A stretch of 64,000 nt of DNA from an uncultured Christensenella sp. Lineage in GTDB: Bacteria; Bacillota; Clostridia; Christensenellales; Borkfalkiaceae. Made by a program: the position numbers and the translations under genes. The notes below the pieces were generated by a model. The model ran no database searches. It saw nothing but the letters and a program-made list of their open reading frames with translations, and had not been told where the DNA came from. Shown here one piece after another: positions 9,114 to 17,263 of this stretch. Numbering within the stretch: the first letter of the stretch is position 1; each line of letters starts with the position of its first letter. The DNA lies in the NCBI GenBank assembly GCA_910577055.1, contig CAJTKX010000001.1, positions 372,001 to 436,000 of the forward strand. Reading direction: 5' to 3'.

Positions 9114-9320
9114 TTAAATATCAGATAAGCCTATAAGGAAATCTGCCGAAACATCATAAAAACAACATAAAGCAGCTAAATCTTTAAAAGAAGGTTCTTG
9201 GTAATTGCACTCCCAATGCGAAAGTGTAGAAATTGTTACAGAAAGAGCTTCCGCCACTTGCTTTTGCGTTAACCCCTTATCCACCCTTAACTCTTTAAGT
9301 TTTTCTCCAAAAGTTTTCAT
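9114..9320 (-). CDS. Small Xre-family (HTH_3) repressor
   Basis: The 68 residues form a single helix-turn-helix domain of the Cro/C1 type (KLKELRVDKGLTQKQVAEAL, then TLSHWE, then PSFKDLAAL). The C-terminal SADFLIGLSD ending is typical of Xre regulators with minimal C-termini. The gene is divergent from a small gene whose promoter contains a 13-bp perfect inverted repeat centred on the -35 box, which is the expected operator. Autoregulation is likely because both promoters share the region. A second regulator of the same size and layout is at 17042-17245. Confidence 0.85.
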   Translation of the reverse strand: MKTFGEKLKELRVDKGLTQKQVAEALSVTISTLSHWECNYQEPSFKDLAALCCFYDVSADFLIGLSDI

Positions 9321-9342
9321 AAATAAATAATAACACGCCTTG

Positions 9343-9384
9343 TATCGTTTTTCGATTGACAGTCGAAAAACGATATGCTATATT
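9343..9384 (+). promoter_or_regulatory. Promoter with 13-bp palindromic operator
   Basis: The perfect inverted repeat TATCGTTTTTCGA (9343-9355) and its complement (9363-9375) flank the 7-nt spacer TTGACAG, which contains the -35 hexamer TTGACA (9356-9361). A 17-bp spacer and TATATT (9379-9384) complete a consensus promoter. A repressor bound here would cover the -35 box. Confidence 0.85.
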
Positions 9385-9405
9385 AGTAAAACAAGGAGGT
9401 TGTTT

Positions 9406-9690
9406 GTGGCATCTATATTATACGAACTTATGAAACATGAGTGCGTTTAAGAATTAAAAGAAAGGCTTATAAAAGAAAACAAAAGCTTGGAATTACAAGA
9501 TGTAGAAAAGGAAAAAGAAAAACTTGAAGCTATACTTGACGATGACGGAAAGAGGATATTGAGAAGGTACGCCGTGACTTTGGAAACTTGGTTTGACTAT
9601 TTAAACTACCACGCTTGCATCGAAATATTGAACAAAGCCGTTAAAATAGGTATGGAATTACAGAAAGCATTCAACGGTTTTGACAATTAA
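9406..9690 (+). pseudogene. Small coiled-coil-like gene interrupted by an in-frame TAA
   Basis: A strong ribosome site (AAGGAGG, 9393-9399) precedes GTG at 9406. The frame reads ASILYELMKHECV and meets TAA at 9448-9450, then stays open in the same frame to 9690 (ELKERLIKENKSLEL, then LRRYAVTLETW, ending KAFNGFDN). The product without the stop would be ~94 residues, helical and charged. It resembles short Clostridia phage or accessory proteins that start with an ILYEL motif and end with an amphipathic helix. A single nonsense substitution is the simplest explanation; a sequencing error or re-initiation downstream (TTG at 9487, poor ribosome site) are alternatives. Confidence 0.6.
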
Positions 9691-9720
9691 AAAGCGCGGA
9701 GCGTTGCTCCGCGCTTTTTT
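9691..9720. terminator. Terminator after the interrupted gene, shared with gyrA
   Basis: A 12-bp stem (AAAGCGCGGAGC and complement) with a GTT loop and a T6 tract, between convergent genes. Confidence 0.88.
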
Positions 9721-9724
9721 GATA

Positions 9725-12274
9725 TTATTCGCTGTCGGTGTCTGCGCCCTCGGCTAAGTCCTCGGGGGTGGCTTCTTCGGGAACTTCCGTTTCAGCCTCG
9801 TCGTCGCGCTCGGTCACGGCAACCGTTGCCACAAGCCCGTCTTTAAGACGCATAAGCCTTACGCCGCGCGCCGCCCTTCCTATCGTCGAGATTGACGAGC
9901 AGTGCATTCTTATTATTGTGCCGCCGTCGGAAATAATCATAATATCGTCGTCGTCGGTAACTTGTTTAAGATTGATAAGGTTGCCCGTTACCTCGTTAAA
10001 AGTGCCGGCTTTTATACCCTTGCCCGCTCTGCCTTGAATGCGGTAATCTTCCACTCTGCTGCGCTTTCCGTAGCCGCCCGTTGTCACGGTCAAAATGTCT
10101 TTGCTTTCGTCTACGACAAGCATATCTACAAGCGCGTCGTCATCGCCGATTTTCATTGCCTTTACGCCCGCCGTATCTCTGCCCATCGAGCGAACGTTTG
10201 ACTCGTTAAAGCGGATACACTTGCCGCCCTTGGAGGCTATCATAAGCTCGTCGTTGCCCGTCGTGAACTGAACGGAAATCAAAGTGTCGCCCTCGTTAAG
10301 CTTGATTGCGATTTTACCGTTTTTGTTTATACGCGCAAATTCTTCAAGTTTGGTCTTTTTGATAAGTCCGTTTTTTGTCGCAAAGGCTATATAGCCCTCG
10401 GCGCCGTCTTTGACGGGAATAATCGTGGTTATCTTTTCGTTTTGCTCTATCTGAACAAGGTTTACGATAGCTCTGCCGCGCGCCGTACGCTGCGCTTCGG
10501 GTATTTCGTACGCTTTAATGCGGTATACTCTTCCGCGGTCGCTGAACAGCAATAGATGGTCGTGTGAGGAGCATACGAACATTCTCTCGACAAAGTCCTC
10601 TTCCTTGGGGCGGTGAGCCGTTATACCCTTGCCGCCGCGGTTCTGAGCGTGATACTCGGATACGGGAAGCCGCTTTACATAGCCCGAATGAGTCATAGAT
10701 ACGACAACTTGCTCAACGGGAATTAAATCCTCGTCCTCGATTTCGCCGCTGAAATCAATCGCAATTTCGGTCCTTCTTTCGGAGGGATATTTGCGCTTGA
10801 TTTCCAAAAGGTCGGTCTTGATTATATCGAGCACTCGGCTTTCGTTAGCAAGGATATCTTTGTAATCTTCGATAGCCGCTTCCAAATTCGAAAGCTCTTC
10901 GTTGAGTTTGTCTACTTCCAAATGGGAAATTCTAAAAAGTCTTAACTCCGCAACGGCAGTAGCTTGTCTTTCGTCAAGCGCAAAGTTCGCCGTAAGTTGC
11001 TGAACGCAGTCGGTCTTGTCCTTTGCGTTTTTACAAACTTCGACTACTTCGTTTATGCTTGCTTGAGCAATAACAAGTCCGCGCAAAATGTGGGCGCGCT
11101 CTTCGGTTTTGTTCAAGTCGTACTTGGTACGGCGAACTATAACTTCCTTTTGGTGTTCGAGGTAGTAATACAAGCACTCTTTAAGGTTCAAAATTCGGGG
11201 CGTGCCGTCCACAAGGGCAAGCATTATAATTCCGTCCGAAACTTGCAAGTTGGTGTGCTTGTACAAAAGATTTAACACGACTTGCGCGTTTGCGTCCTTC
11301 TTTATCTCTATAACGATACGCATACCGTCGCGGTCGGACTCTTCGCGGATATCGGAAATTCCCTCGATTTTTTTGTTTTTAACAAGGTCGGCGATATTTT
11401 CGACAAGCTTAGCCTTGTTAACTTGGTATGGAATTTCGGTTACGATAATTCTTTGCTTGGTTTGGTTGCCGCTTTGGTACTCTTCTATTTCGCAGCGGGA
11501 ACGGATGATTATACTGCCTCGTCCCGTTCTGTACGCCTTTTTTATACCGCTTCTGCCCATAATCAACGCGCCCGTAGGGAAGTCGGGGGCGGTGATATAT
11601 TCGATTAGGTCGTCAACCTCGATATCGGGGTTGTCAATTAGGGCGATAACGCCGTCGATAACCTCGCCGAGGTTGTGGGGCGGAATGTTCGTAGCCATAC
11701 CGACGGCGATACCGTCCGAGCCGTTTACAAGCATATTGGGGAAACGGGAAGGTAAAACCGAGGGCTGCATACCCGTGTCGTCGAACGTCGGGTAGAAGTC
11801 AACCGTTTCTTTATCCAAATCACGGAGCATTTCGGAAGCGAGCTTGGACATTCTCGCCTCGGTATACCTCATTGCCGCGGCGGGGTCGCCATCCACGGAG
11901 CCGAAGTTGCCGTGCCCTTCAACGAGGGGGAAATTGATTGAAAAGTCTTGTGCAAGCCTTACAAGCGCATCGTAAACCGAGCTGTCGCCGTGGGGGTGAT
12001 ATTTACCTAAGCAATCACCGACGATACGCGCGCACTTTCTGAACGCTTTATCGGAATACAGACCAAGCTCGTGCATGGAATACAAAATTCTGCGGTGAAC
12101 GGGCTTTAAGCCGTCCCTAACGTCGGGAATGGCGCGGGACACGTTGACCGCCATTGCGTAGGCGATGAAGGACTTTTTAAGCTCTTCGTCTACCTCTCTG
12201 TCCAAAATTTTCGTCATTTCGAGCGTTCGTTTAAATTCTTCGGTCAGCTCGGGACTTGTTTCTTTTTTAGCCAT
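9725..12274 (-). CDS. gyrA: DNA gyrase subunit A
   Basis: Catalytic subunit of the type IIA topoisomerase that introduces negative supercoils. Catalytic Tyr137 lies in AMRYTEARM. The quinolone-resistance region reads GDSSVYDA: the positions equivalent to E. coli Ser83 and Asp87 are Ser98 and Asp102, so no classical resistance substitution is visible. The C-terminal pinwheel carries a GyrA box near residue 540 as QNRGGKG, with Asn where Arg/Lys is usual. The C-terminus is an acidic Glu/Asp tail, common in gyrases. It starts 17 bp after gyrB with an AGAGGA ribosome site, so the two are co-transcribed. Confidence 0.97.
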   Translation of the reverse strand: MAKKETSPELTEEFKRTLEMTKILDREVDEELKKSFIAYAMAVNVSRAIPDVRDGLKPVHRRILYSMHELGLYSDKAFRKCARIVGDCLGKYHPHGDSSVYDALVRLAQDFSINFPLVEGHGNFGSVDGDPAAAMRYTEARMSKLASEMLRDLDKETVDFYPTFDDTGMQPSVLPSRFPNMLVNGSDGIAVGMATNIPPHNLGEVIDGVIALIDNPDIEVDDLIEYITAPDFPTGALIMGRSGIKKAYRTGRGSIIIRSRCEIEEYQSGNQTKQRIIVTEIPYQVNKAKLVENIADLVKNKKIEGISDIREESDRDGMRIVIEIKKDANAQVVLNLLYKHTNLQVSDGIIMLALVDGTPRILNLKECLYYYLEHQKEVIVRRTKYDLNKTEERAHILRGLVIAQASINEVVEVCKNAKDKTDCVQQLTANFALDERQATAVAELRLFRISHLEVDKLNEELSNLEAAIEDYKDILANESRVLDIIKTDLLEIKRKYPSERRTEIAIDFSGEIEDEDLIPVEQVVVSMTHSGYVKRLPVSEYHAQNRGGKGITAHRPKEEDFVERMFVCSSHDHLLLFSDRGRVYRIKAYEIPEAQRTARGRAIVNLVQIEQNEKITTIIPVKDGAEGYIAFATKNGLIKKTKLEEFARINKNGKIAIKLNEGDTLISVQFTTGNDELMIASKGGKCIRFNESNVRSMGRDTAGVKAMKIGDDDALVDMLVVDESKDILTVTTGGYGKRSRVEDYRIQGRAGKGIKAGTFNEVTGNLINLKQVTDDDDIMIISDGGTIIRMHCSSISTIGRAARGVRLMRLKDGLVATVAVTERDDEAETEVPEEATPEDLAEGADTDSE

Positions 12275-12291
12275 TTTTTATCCTCTCCCCC

Positions 12292-14217
12292 TTAAATATC
12301 CAACTCTTCAACAAGCTTTGCGTTGTCTTCGATGAATTGACGGCGAAGCTCGGGCTGGTCGCCCATTAACAGCGAGAAAAGTCTGTCGGCTTCAATCGCG
12401 TCCTCTACGCTTATTCTTACAAGCGTGCGCCTTGCGGGGTCCATTGTCGTTTCCCAAAGCTGTTCTTTGTTCATTTCGCCAAGACCCTTATAACGCTGTA
12501 ATTCGAATTTGCCGTTATAGGAGTTTCTGAACTCTTCGAGCGCCTTATCGTCGTAAAGGTAAGTATCCTCTATACCCTTTGCCGAAACCTTGTACAAAGG
12601 CGGCTGAGCGGCGTATACATGACCGTTTTCGACAAGCGGGCGCATATAGCGATAGAAGAAAGTAAGCAACAGTATTCTTATGTGCGAGCCGTCCACGTCG
12701 GCATCGGTCATTATGATTATACGGTCGTATCTGAGCTTGCTTTCATCGAAGTTTTCCATCATTCCGCAGCCGAACGCCGTTATCATCGCTTTAATTTCTT
12801 CGTTTTCGAGCGCACGGTGTACGCGCACTTTCTCTACGTTGAGAATTTTGCCGCGTAAAGGCAGAATTGCTTGGAACCGCCTATCGCGCCCTTGTTTTGC
12901 CGTACCGCCCGCGGAGTCGCCCTCTACAATGTAAATTTCGCAAAGCTCGGGGCGCTTATCCGAACAGTCCGCAAGCTTGCCCGGAAGCTTCGTGCTTTCC
13001 AAAACGCCTTTGCGGTGGGTTTCTTCCCTTGCAAGTCTTGCCGCCTCTCTTGCGCGCTGCGCCGTGATACAGCGCATTATAAGCTCTCTTGTTTCGGCGG
13101 GGTGCTCTTCGAGGTAGGTGCCGAATTTGTCGGTTACAGCCTTTTGCACAAAGCCGCGAACATAGGTGGAACAAAGCTTTGCTTTGGTTTGGCTTTCGTA
13201 CTGCGCGTCGGCAATTTTGACGGAAACAACCGCCGTTATTCCCTCCCTTACGTCGTCGCCCGAAAGCTTATCGTTTTCTTTTAAGATGTTAAGCTTTTTG
13301 CCCGCGTCGTTTATTACTTTCGTCAGCGCGGCTTTAAAACCGTCAAGGTGAGTGCCGCCGTCGGGCTGACGGATATTGTTCGAGAAGGGGAAAATCTGCT
13401 CGGAATAGCCGTCGTTGTATTGGATAGCGACTTCGAGGAATTTATCGTCGCCCTCGCTGTCCTCGAAGTAAACGGGCTTTTCGAACAATACGTTTTTGCC
13501 CTTGTTTATATCTTCAATGAAGTGAACTACGCCGCCCTCGTAGCAGAACTCGTCGTGGCGTTCTTTTTCGCCGCGCCTATCTGTAAGGGTGAGCTTTAAG
13601 CCCTTGTTGAGATATGAAAGCTCCCTTAAAAGGGTTTTTAAAGTGTCGTAGTTAAACTCGGTTGTTTCCAAAATGGTCGCGTCGGGGTGAAAAATTATCG
13701 TAGTGCCCGTTTCATTTGTGTCGCCTACGATTTTGAGAGGCTCCTCGGGAATACCGCAGTGATAAATTTGACGGTATTTGTGTCCGTTTTGGCATACCTC
13801 AGCTATGAGCTTGTCCGAAAGCGCGTTAACGCACGAAACGCCCACACCGTGCAGTCCCGACGAAATTTTATAACCGCCCGCCTTGTTGCCGCCGCCGAAC
13901 TTGCCGCCCGCGTTAAGGTTTGTTAAGGCAAGCTCTACGCCGCTTATACCCGTATCAGAGTTGATACCCGTAGGAATTCCTCTTCCGTTATCCTTGATGC
14001 TGCAAGAGCCGTCCTCCGTTATAACGACTTCAACCGTGTCGCAATAACCCGCCAAAGCTTCGTCAATGGAGTTGTCTATGACTTCCCTAACCAGGCAGTG
14101 CAAGCCCTTCTCGTCAGTAGGTCCGATGTACATACCGGGATGCTCGCGGACGGGTTCCAAGCCCTTCAACGCGCGTAGGGAATTGGCGTCGTAATTGTTC
14201 TCGATTTTTTCAGGCAT
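12292..14217 (-). CDS. gyrB: DNA gyrase subunit B
   Basis: The ATPase subunit of gyrase, 641 residues, the length usual in Firmicutes (it lacks the enterobacterial insert). The GHKL ATP-binding region includes REVIDNSIDEALAG and the loop GLHGVGVSCVNALS. The Toprim domain has EGDSAGG and DADVDGSHI. The C-terminal QRYKGLGEMN motif is present. It is first in the gyrB-gyrA operon, with AGGGGG upstream of the ATG and a clear promoter. Confidence 0.97.
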   Translation of the reverse strand: MPEKIENNYDANSLRALKGLEPVREHPGMYIGPTDEKGLHCLVREVIDNSIDEALAGYCDTVEVVITEDGSCSIKDNGRGIPTGINSDTGISGVELALTNLNAGGKFGGGNKAGGYKISSGLHGVGVSCVNALSDKLIAEVCQNGHKYRQIYHCGIPEEPLKIVGDTNETGTTIIFHPDATILETTEFNYDTLKTLLRELSYLNKGLKLTLTDRRGEKERHDEFCYEGGVVHFIEDINKGKNVLFEKPVYFEDSEGDDKFLEVAIQYNDGYSEQIFPFSNNIRQPDGGTHLDGFKAALTKVINDAGKKLNILKENDKLSGDDVREGITAVVSVKIADAQYESQTKAKLCSTYVRGFVQKAVTDKFGTYLEEHPAETRELIMRCITAQRAREAARLAREETHRKGVLESTKLPGKLADCSDKRPELCEIYIVEGDSAGGTAKQGRDRRFQAILPLRGKILNVEKVRVHRALENEEIKAMITAFGCGMMENFDESKLRYDRIIIMTDADVDGSHIRILLLTFFYRYMRPLVENGHVYAAQPPLYKVSAKGIEDTYLYDDKALEEFRNSYNGKFELQRYKGLGEMNKEQLWETTMDPARRTLVRISVEDAIEADRLFSLLMGDQPELRRQFIEDNAKLVEELDI

Positions 14218-14246
14218 AATGACCCCCTAAAAAGTTATTCGTTTAT

Positions 14247-14275
14247 ATTATACCATATTATATAATCAAACGCAA
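14247..14275 (-). promoter_or_regulatory. Promoter of gyrB-gyrA
   Basis: On the minus strand TTGCGT (14275-14270), a 17-bp spacer and TATAAT (14252-14247), about 30 bp before the gyrB start. Confidence 0.7.
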
Positions 14276-14303
14276 GAATTTGAAGAAAAAATTATTGTTT
14301 TCA

Positions 14304-14333
14304 GCATAAAAAAACTTAAATTAAACATACTGT
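14304..14333 (+). promoter_or_regulatory. Possible sporulation-sigma (sigE/sigG-like) promoter
   Basis: GCATAAA (14304-14310), a 15-bp spacer and CATACTGT (14326-14333), just before the ATG at 14338. It resembles the KMATA / CATA pattern of mother-cell or forespore sigma factors and matches similar sites before yabP and cwlD in this window. Confidence 0.4.
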
Positions 14334-14337
14334 TTTT

Positions 14338-14493
14338 ATGGAAAAAATCAACTGCGAAAATTTGGACAAGGACGACCTTTTAAACAACTTTTTCGAGTGC
14401 GGAAGCTGCGGCAACCATGTATGCAAAATGAAAGCCGAGCTTTGGGGCAGAGTGTGCCCGAACTGCTTCGGCAGGCTTTACCGTATTAGCTGA
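14338..14493 (+). CDS. 51-residue zinc-ribbon protein
   Basis: ATG at 14338 to TGA at 14491-14493. The protein has CGSCGNHVC near residues 21-29 and CPNC at 40-43, giving two pairs of zinc-type cysteines (CxxC then CxxC), with an acidic N-terminus. No ribosome-binding site is visible; the likely promoter sits immediately upstream, so the message may be leaderless. It is divergent from gyrB and closed by its own terminator. Function unknown; the promoter type suggests possible expression in sporulation. Confidence 0.6.
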   Translation: MEKINCENLDKDDLLNNFFECGSCGNHVCKMKAELWGRVCPNCFGRLYRIS

Positions 14494-14497
14494 AAAG

Positions 14498-14530
14498 AAA
14501 TCGCCCGCGGCTTGTTGCCGCGGGCGATTT
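14498..14530. terminator. Bidirectional terminator
   Basis: A 14-bp stem (AAATCGCCCGCGGC and complement) with a TTGTT loop. The minus-strand side is followed by TTTCTTTT, so it best serves the M50 protease operon. Confidence 0.8.
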
Positions 14531-14532
14531 AT

Positions 14533-15246
14533 CTATGCGTATTCTTTTTTAAGTTCTTCGAAGCGGTTCTTCCAAAGTTCGGCTTTTTCTTCTTCGCCTT
14601 TGGCTTTGAAATACTCGTATCTGAGTTCGGAAAGAGAAATAAATGCGGGGTCGTCTTCCCGTATCTGCGGCAAGTCGAATAAAAGCTTTTCTTCCACTTC
14701 CTCTATGGGTTTACCGTTTAAAACTTGAGCTTGCACGGTGAGTACGGCAAGCAAAACTTTTGCGTTGTCGGTATTATTAAGCAAATCGTTACAAACAAGC
14801 CCGTCCGTCTTGCCCGAATCGAACCACGCGGGGAAAATATTTAAAATCAAAAGATAAACATTTGACGGAACCAAAAAGATAAGCCAAGCGGGCGCGGCGG
14901 TGTACCGTACGATAAAAATAATTACTACGGGTACCGCTAAATTGACCAAAACTCCGCCCAACGCCGTAAAAAACAGCCTTACTCTGAGTTTTTTATCGGT
15001 CTTGGGAATAAGTTTACAACAAGAGGAGCCGAAAAGCCGAAACTTGGGAACGGCTTTAATTTTACATATCGCGCCGAAAAGAATATGCCCGAGCTCGTGC
15101 AAAAGCGACGATAACGGCAATGACAAAACCATTGCGGCGGATACGGCGATAACCCATAAACCGTATTCGCGCCAAGCGACAAAGCCGCACAGCACGGCGA
15201 AAACAACAGCGAATATCGCGGAAATTACCGCAGCGAAATATTTCAC
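14533..15246 (-). CDS. M50-family membrane metalloprotease (site-2/SpoIVFB-like)
   Basis: The start is GTG at 15246: AAGGAGG lies just upstream and the GTG overlaps the TGA of ppx (GTGA), a classic coupling arrangement. The product has 237 residues. Membrane helices surround the zinc motif HELGH (in LLHELGHILFG). The second M50 motif, usually NxxPxxxxDG, reads NIFPAWFDSGKTDG. The hydrophilic C-terminal ~90 residues contain Glu/Lys-rich helices. It sits downstream of yabP-yabQ-divIC, so a role in sporulation-linked proteolysis such as pro-sigma processing is possible but unproven. Confidence 0.82.
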   Translation of the reverse strand: MKYFAAVISAIFAVVFAVLCGFVAWREYGLWVIAVSAAMVLSLPLSSLLHELGHILFGAICKIKAVPKFRLFGSSCCKLIPKTDKKLRVRLFFTALGGVLVNLAVPVVIIFIVRYTAAPAWLIFLVPSNVYLLILNIFPAWFDSGKTDGLVCNDLLNNTDNAKVLLAVLTVQAQVLNGKPIEEVEEKLLFDLPQIREDDPAFISLSELRYEYFKAKGEEEKAELWKNRFEELKKEYA

Positions 15247-16106
15247 AGCCGCCCCTCCTTTATAAGGACGAAGCCCTCTAAGTTGTCCTTTTCGGAAACG
15301 ATAATTTCCTTTAAGCCGAAATAATTCATAACCTCCGCCATTAAAAGACAGCCCCCGCCCACGATTTCCGCCGAACTGCCGCAAATGGTGGTTGCGCGTA
15401 TCTCTTCAACCGACATACTCAAAAGCTTATCTGCTAACGCGTACATCTCTTCAAGCGTCAATACGGTGCCGTCGGTTATTTCGGGGTGATATTCTTTTAA
15501 CCGGTGCTTCATCGAGCCGAGGCGCGAAGCCGTGCCGCCTATTGCGTACATTTTAGTGTTTTGCGGCGTAAAGTCGCCGTAGTCTTGCAGCTTTCCTCGT
15601 ATAACGTTTAAAAGTCTATCCTTGTCGCGTCCCGCCAAATCGTAAAGGCGAACAGTGCCGATGTTGACGCTTTTTGCGTAAAGAACTTGTCCGTTGAGTT
15701 GATAGGTTACCTCGGTGCTTGCGCCGCCCACGTCGATAATTCCGCCGTCACCGAAACCGAGCGCGCCCAAAATTCCGCACCTTGCCTCTTCTTCGCCGTT
15801 TAAAACCTCTACGTTTAAGCCGCAAAGCTCTTTAACGCGCCCGACGAAAGTTTGCCCGTTAGCCGACGAACGGACGGCTGCGGTGGCAAATGCGTAAACT
15901 TTATCCGACCCCTCGTTTAAAGCGTAACGGTAAAACTCCGCAACGGCGTTGGCGCTGCGTTCGATAGCCTCTTCCTTCAAAATGCCCGTCAAGGACAGTC
16001 CCTCGCCGAGGCGAGTGGTTTTAAGGGTTTTATATAAAGTTTTTCCGCCCGCAAAAGTTGCAAGGCGGACGGAATTCGAACCTATGTCTATTGCTGAAAT
16101 TTTCAT
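15243..16106 (-). CDS. ppx: Exopolyphosphatase / GppA-type phosphatase
   Basis: The 287-residue protein is of the ASKHA-fold Ppx/GppA family. The N-terminus MKISAIDIGSNSVRLA contains phosphate-1; IIDVGGASTEV near residue 129 is phosphate-2, and YAIGGTASRLG is a later nucleotide-binding-type motif. It is about the length of the single catalytic domain, lacking the C-terminal helical domain of E. coli Ppx. It starts 3 nt after divIC and overlaps the M50 protease by 4 nt. Hydrolysis of polyphosphate or (p)ppGpp is inferred from family. Confidence 0.85.
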   Translation of the reverse strand: MKISAIDIGSNSVRLATFAGGKTLYKTLKTTRLGEGLSLTGILKEEAIERSANAVAEFYRYALNEGSDKVYAFATAAVRSSANGQTFVGRVKELCGLNVEVLNGEEEARCGILGALGFGDGGIIDVGGASTEVTYQLNGQVLYAKSVNIGTVRLYDLAGRDKDRLLNVIRGKLQDYGDFTPQNTKMYAIGGTASRLGSMKHRLKEYHPEITDGTVLTLEEMYALADKLLSMSVEEIRATTICGSSAEIVGGGCLLMAEVMNYFGLKEIIVSEKDNLEGFVLIKEGRL

Positions 16107-16109
16107 AGC

Positions 16110-16367
16110 TTAGTCGGGGAAATAGTAGCCGAGCTTTAAGGCTTGGTCTAAAAGATACTGTTCTGATTTAAGATACTCTAAATCTTTTTCGCTTTGCTTT
16201 AAATCTTGTTCGTATCGAGCCAACTCGGTTTGCAGCGCCTTTTTTTGAGAGTTTCCTACGCCTATTGCGACGAGTTGGTATATTATCACGGCTGTCAAAA
16301 TCACCACTAACAGTATCACGTTGACGGTTATCGCCGCCGCCATTTTGAACCGCTTTTGTTCGTCCAC
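16110..16367 (-). CDS. divIC: Septum formation initiator, DivIC/FtsB-like
   Basis: The 85 residues have a short cytosolic N-terminus, one membrane helix (residues ~10-33) and an extracellular coiled coil (~40-72, with Glu/Leu heptads), the layout of DivIC/FtsB divisome proteins. The start codon is GTG with AAAGGAG upstream. The order yabP-yabQ-divIC is conserved in Bacillus and Clostridia. The 5' 200 bp are also read in another frame as the predicted C-terminus of yabQ. Confidence 0.8.
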   Translation of the reverse strand: MDEQKRFKMAAAITVNVILLVVILTAVIIYQLVAIGVGNSQKKALQTELARYEQDLKQSEKDLEYLKSEQYLLDQALKLGYYFPD

Positions 16368-16710
16368 CGTTTTTCTCCTTTAAGTTAGTGATACTATTAT
16401 AAACTTTTTTGGAGAAAAATGCAACTATTAAATGGAAACTTTTCAAATATATAAGCGCGCCCAAAAGACAGCCGATTAGCATATAGAGGCGCAGCCCCTC
16501 GAAATCGAACATAACGGACGTAAAGATAAACCCCGCCGCAAACACGAGGCAATATAAAATATCCGCCGCAATTATGAAAATTTTATCCTTGACGGTATAT
16601 GCGGACTTATCTACGCCGCATAAAACGGTGCGGGCAATATACAACACGTCGTACACAATGCCGCTTACGATACCGCACAAAAGGCATACCATAAAAATGA
16701 AAAATTGCAT
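16168..16710 (-). CDS. yabQ: Sporulation protein YabQ (abnormal C-terminus, possible frameshift)
   Basis: The first ~115 residues (MQFFIFMVCLLCGIVSG onward) match YabQ, a multi-helix membrane protein needed for spore coat and cortex assembly. After FFSKK the frame runs on for 66 residues out of frame into divIC, giving an Arg/Lys-rich tail unlike the family. If the A6 run just before that point were one base shorter, the frame would end at TAA immediately before the divIC ribosome site. This suggests a frameshift (natural, programmed or an assembly error), so the annotated C-terminus from about 16370 down is doubtful. Confidence 0.7.
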   Translation of the reverse strand: MQFFIFMVCLLCGIVSGIVYDVLYIARTVLCGVDKSAYTVKDKIFIIAADILYCLVFAAGFIFTSVMFDFEGLRLYMLIGCLLGALIYLKSFHLIVAFFSKKVYNSITNLKEKNGGRTKAVQNGGGDNRQRDTVSGDFDSRDNIPTRRNRRRKLSKKGAANRVGSIRTRFKAKRKRFRVS

Positions 16711-16714
16711 AAAC

Positions 16715-16966
16715 CTATTTAAAAAGTTTTTGGCGCAAGCTGCCGCCTTTTTGAATATAGCGCACGCCGAAAATATCGCCCGTGGCGGAAAACGCGCCGC
16801 TTGTTTTAGAAAAATTGACTATCTTCATTCCGCTGCCGTTAACGACTATTCTGCCGCTTTGGTAGGTTAAAAGTATTTGCTTATCCGAAAACGCGTCAAC
16901 GCTTAAAATCGCCGTTGCCGATACCCTTTTACACTGTTCTATCGATAAGTTGTGCCCTTCTTCCAT
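16715..16966 (-). CDS. yabP: Sporulation protein YabP
   Basis: The start is the ATG giving MEEGHNLSIEQCKRV (16966), preceded by GTGAGG. The 83-residue product matches YabP: an all-beta small protein with ILSVDAFSD and the G-G-rich segment ATGDIFGVRYI. YabP is required for late sporulation in Bacillus and is in the sigE regulon there. It ends 4 nt before yabQ. Confidence 0.85.
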   Translation of the reverse strand: MEEGHNLSIEQCKRVSATAILSVDAFSDKQILLTYQSGRIVVNGSGMKIVNFSKTSGAFSATGDIFGVRYIQKGGSLRQKLFK

Positions 16967-16985
16967 TATCAAAACCTCACTAAAA

Positions 16986-17038
16986 AAACCACCCATATTC
17001 GGGTGGTTTATTATATGATTTTTATGTTGTGTTTATGA
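16986..17038 (-). promoter_or_regulatory. Terminator of the upstream Xre gene overlapping a sigE-like promoter for yabP
   Basis: On the minus strand a 9-bp hairpin (AAACCACCC and complement, 17009-16986) plus a T-run ends the Xre transcript. Overlapping it, TCATAAA (17038-17032), a 14-bp spacer and CATATAAT (17017-17010) resemble a sigE promoter. Initiation ~7 nt downstream would start inside the 5' arm, so the yabP message would lack an intact terminator. Confidence 0.5.
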
Positions 17039-17041
17039 TTA

Positions 17042-17245
17042 TTACATATCGGTTTTGCCGAGTAGGTAATCGGTTGAACACTCTAACGCTTCGGATAATT
17101 TCAAAATTGCGGTTGCTGTTGGTTCGCAATCGGCAGTTTCCCAACGGCTAATCATTGAAGGACTGCACCCCACCTTTGCGGCAAGCTGTGTTTGTGTCAA
17201 TTTTTTATCTATTCTTAATTCCTTTATGCGTACAGAAATAAGCAT
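17042..17245 (-). CDS. Small Xre-family (HTH_3) repressor, second copy
   Basis: The 67 residues form one Cro/C1-type helix-turn-helix domain (RIKELRIDKKLTQTQLAAKV, then SMISRWE, ending STDYLLGKTD). It is similar in size and layout to the regulator at 9114-9320 but diverged in recognition helix (SPSMISRWE versus TISTLSHWE), so different DNA targets are expected. It is divergent from a Cys-rich small gene whose promoter holds an imperfect palindrome. Confidence 0.85.
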   Translation of the reverse strand: MLISVRIKELRIDKKLTQTQLAAKVGCSPSMISRWETADCEPTATAILKLSEALECSTDYLLGKTDM

Positions 17246-17263
17246 AACAAAATATTACCAAAT

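Noticed and set aside
14533..15384. Longer form of the M50 protease with 46 extra N-terminal residues
   Set aside because: The extension is an alternate frame of ppx; GTG at 15246 has the ribosome site and a GTGA overlap.
16070..16095. tRNA-like TTCGAA segment
   Set aside because: It is coding sequence of ppx and no cloverleaf can be drawn.
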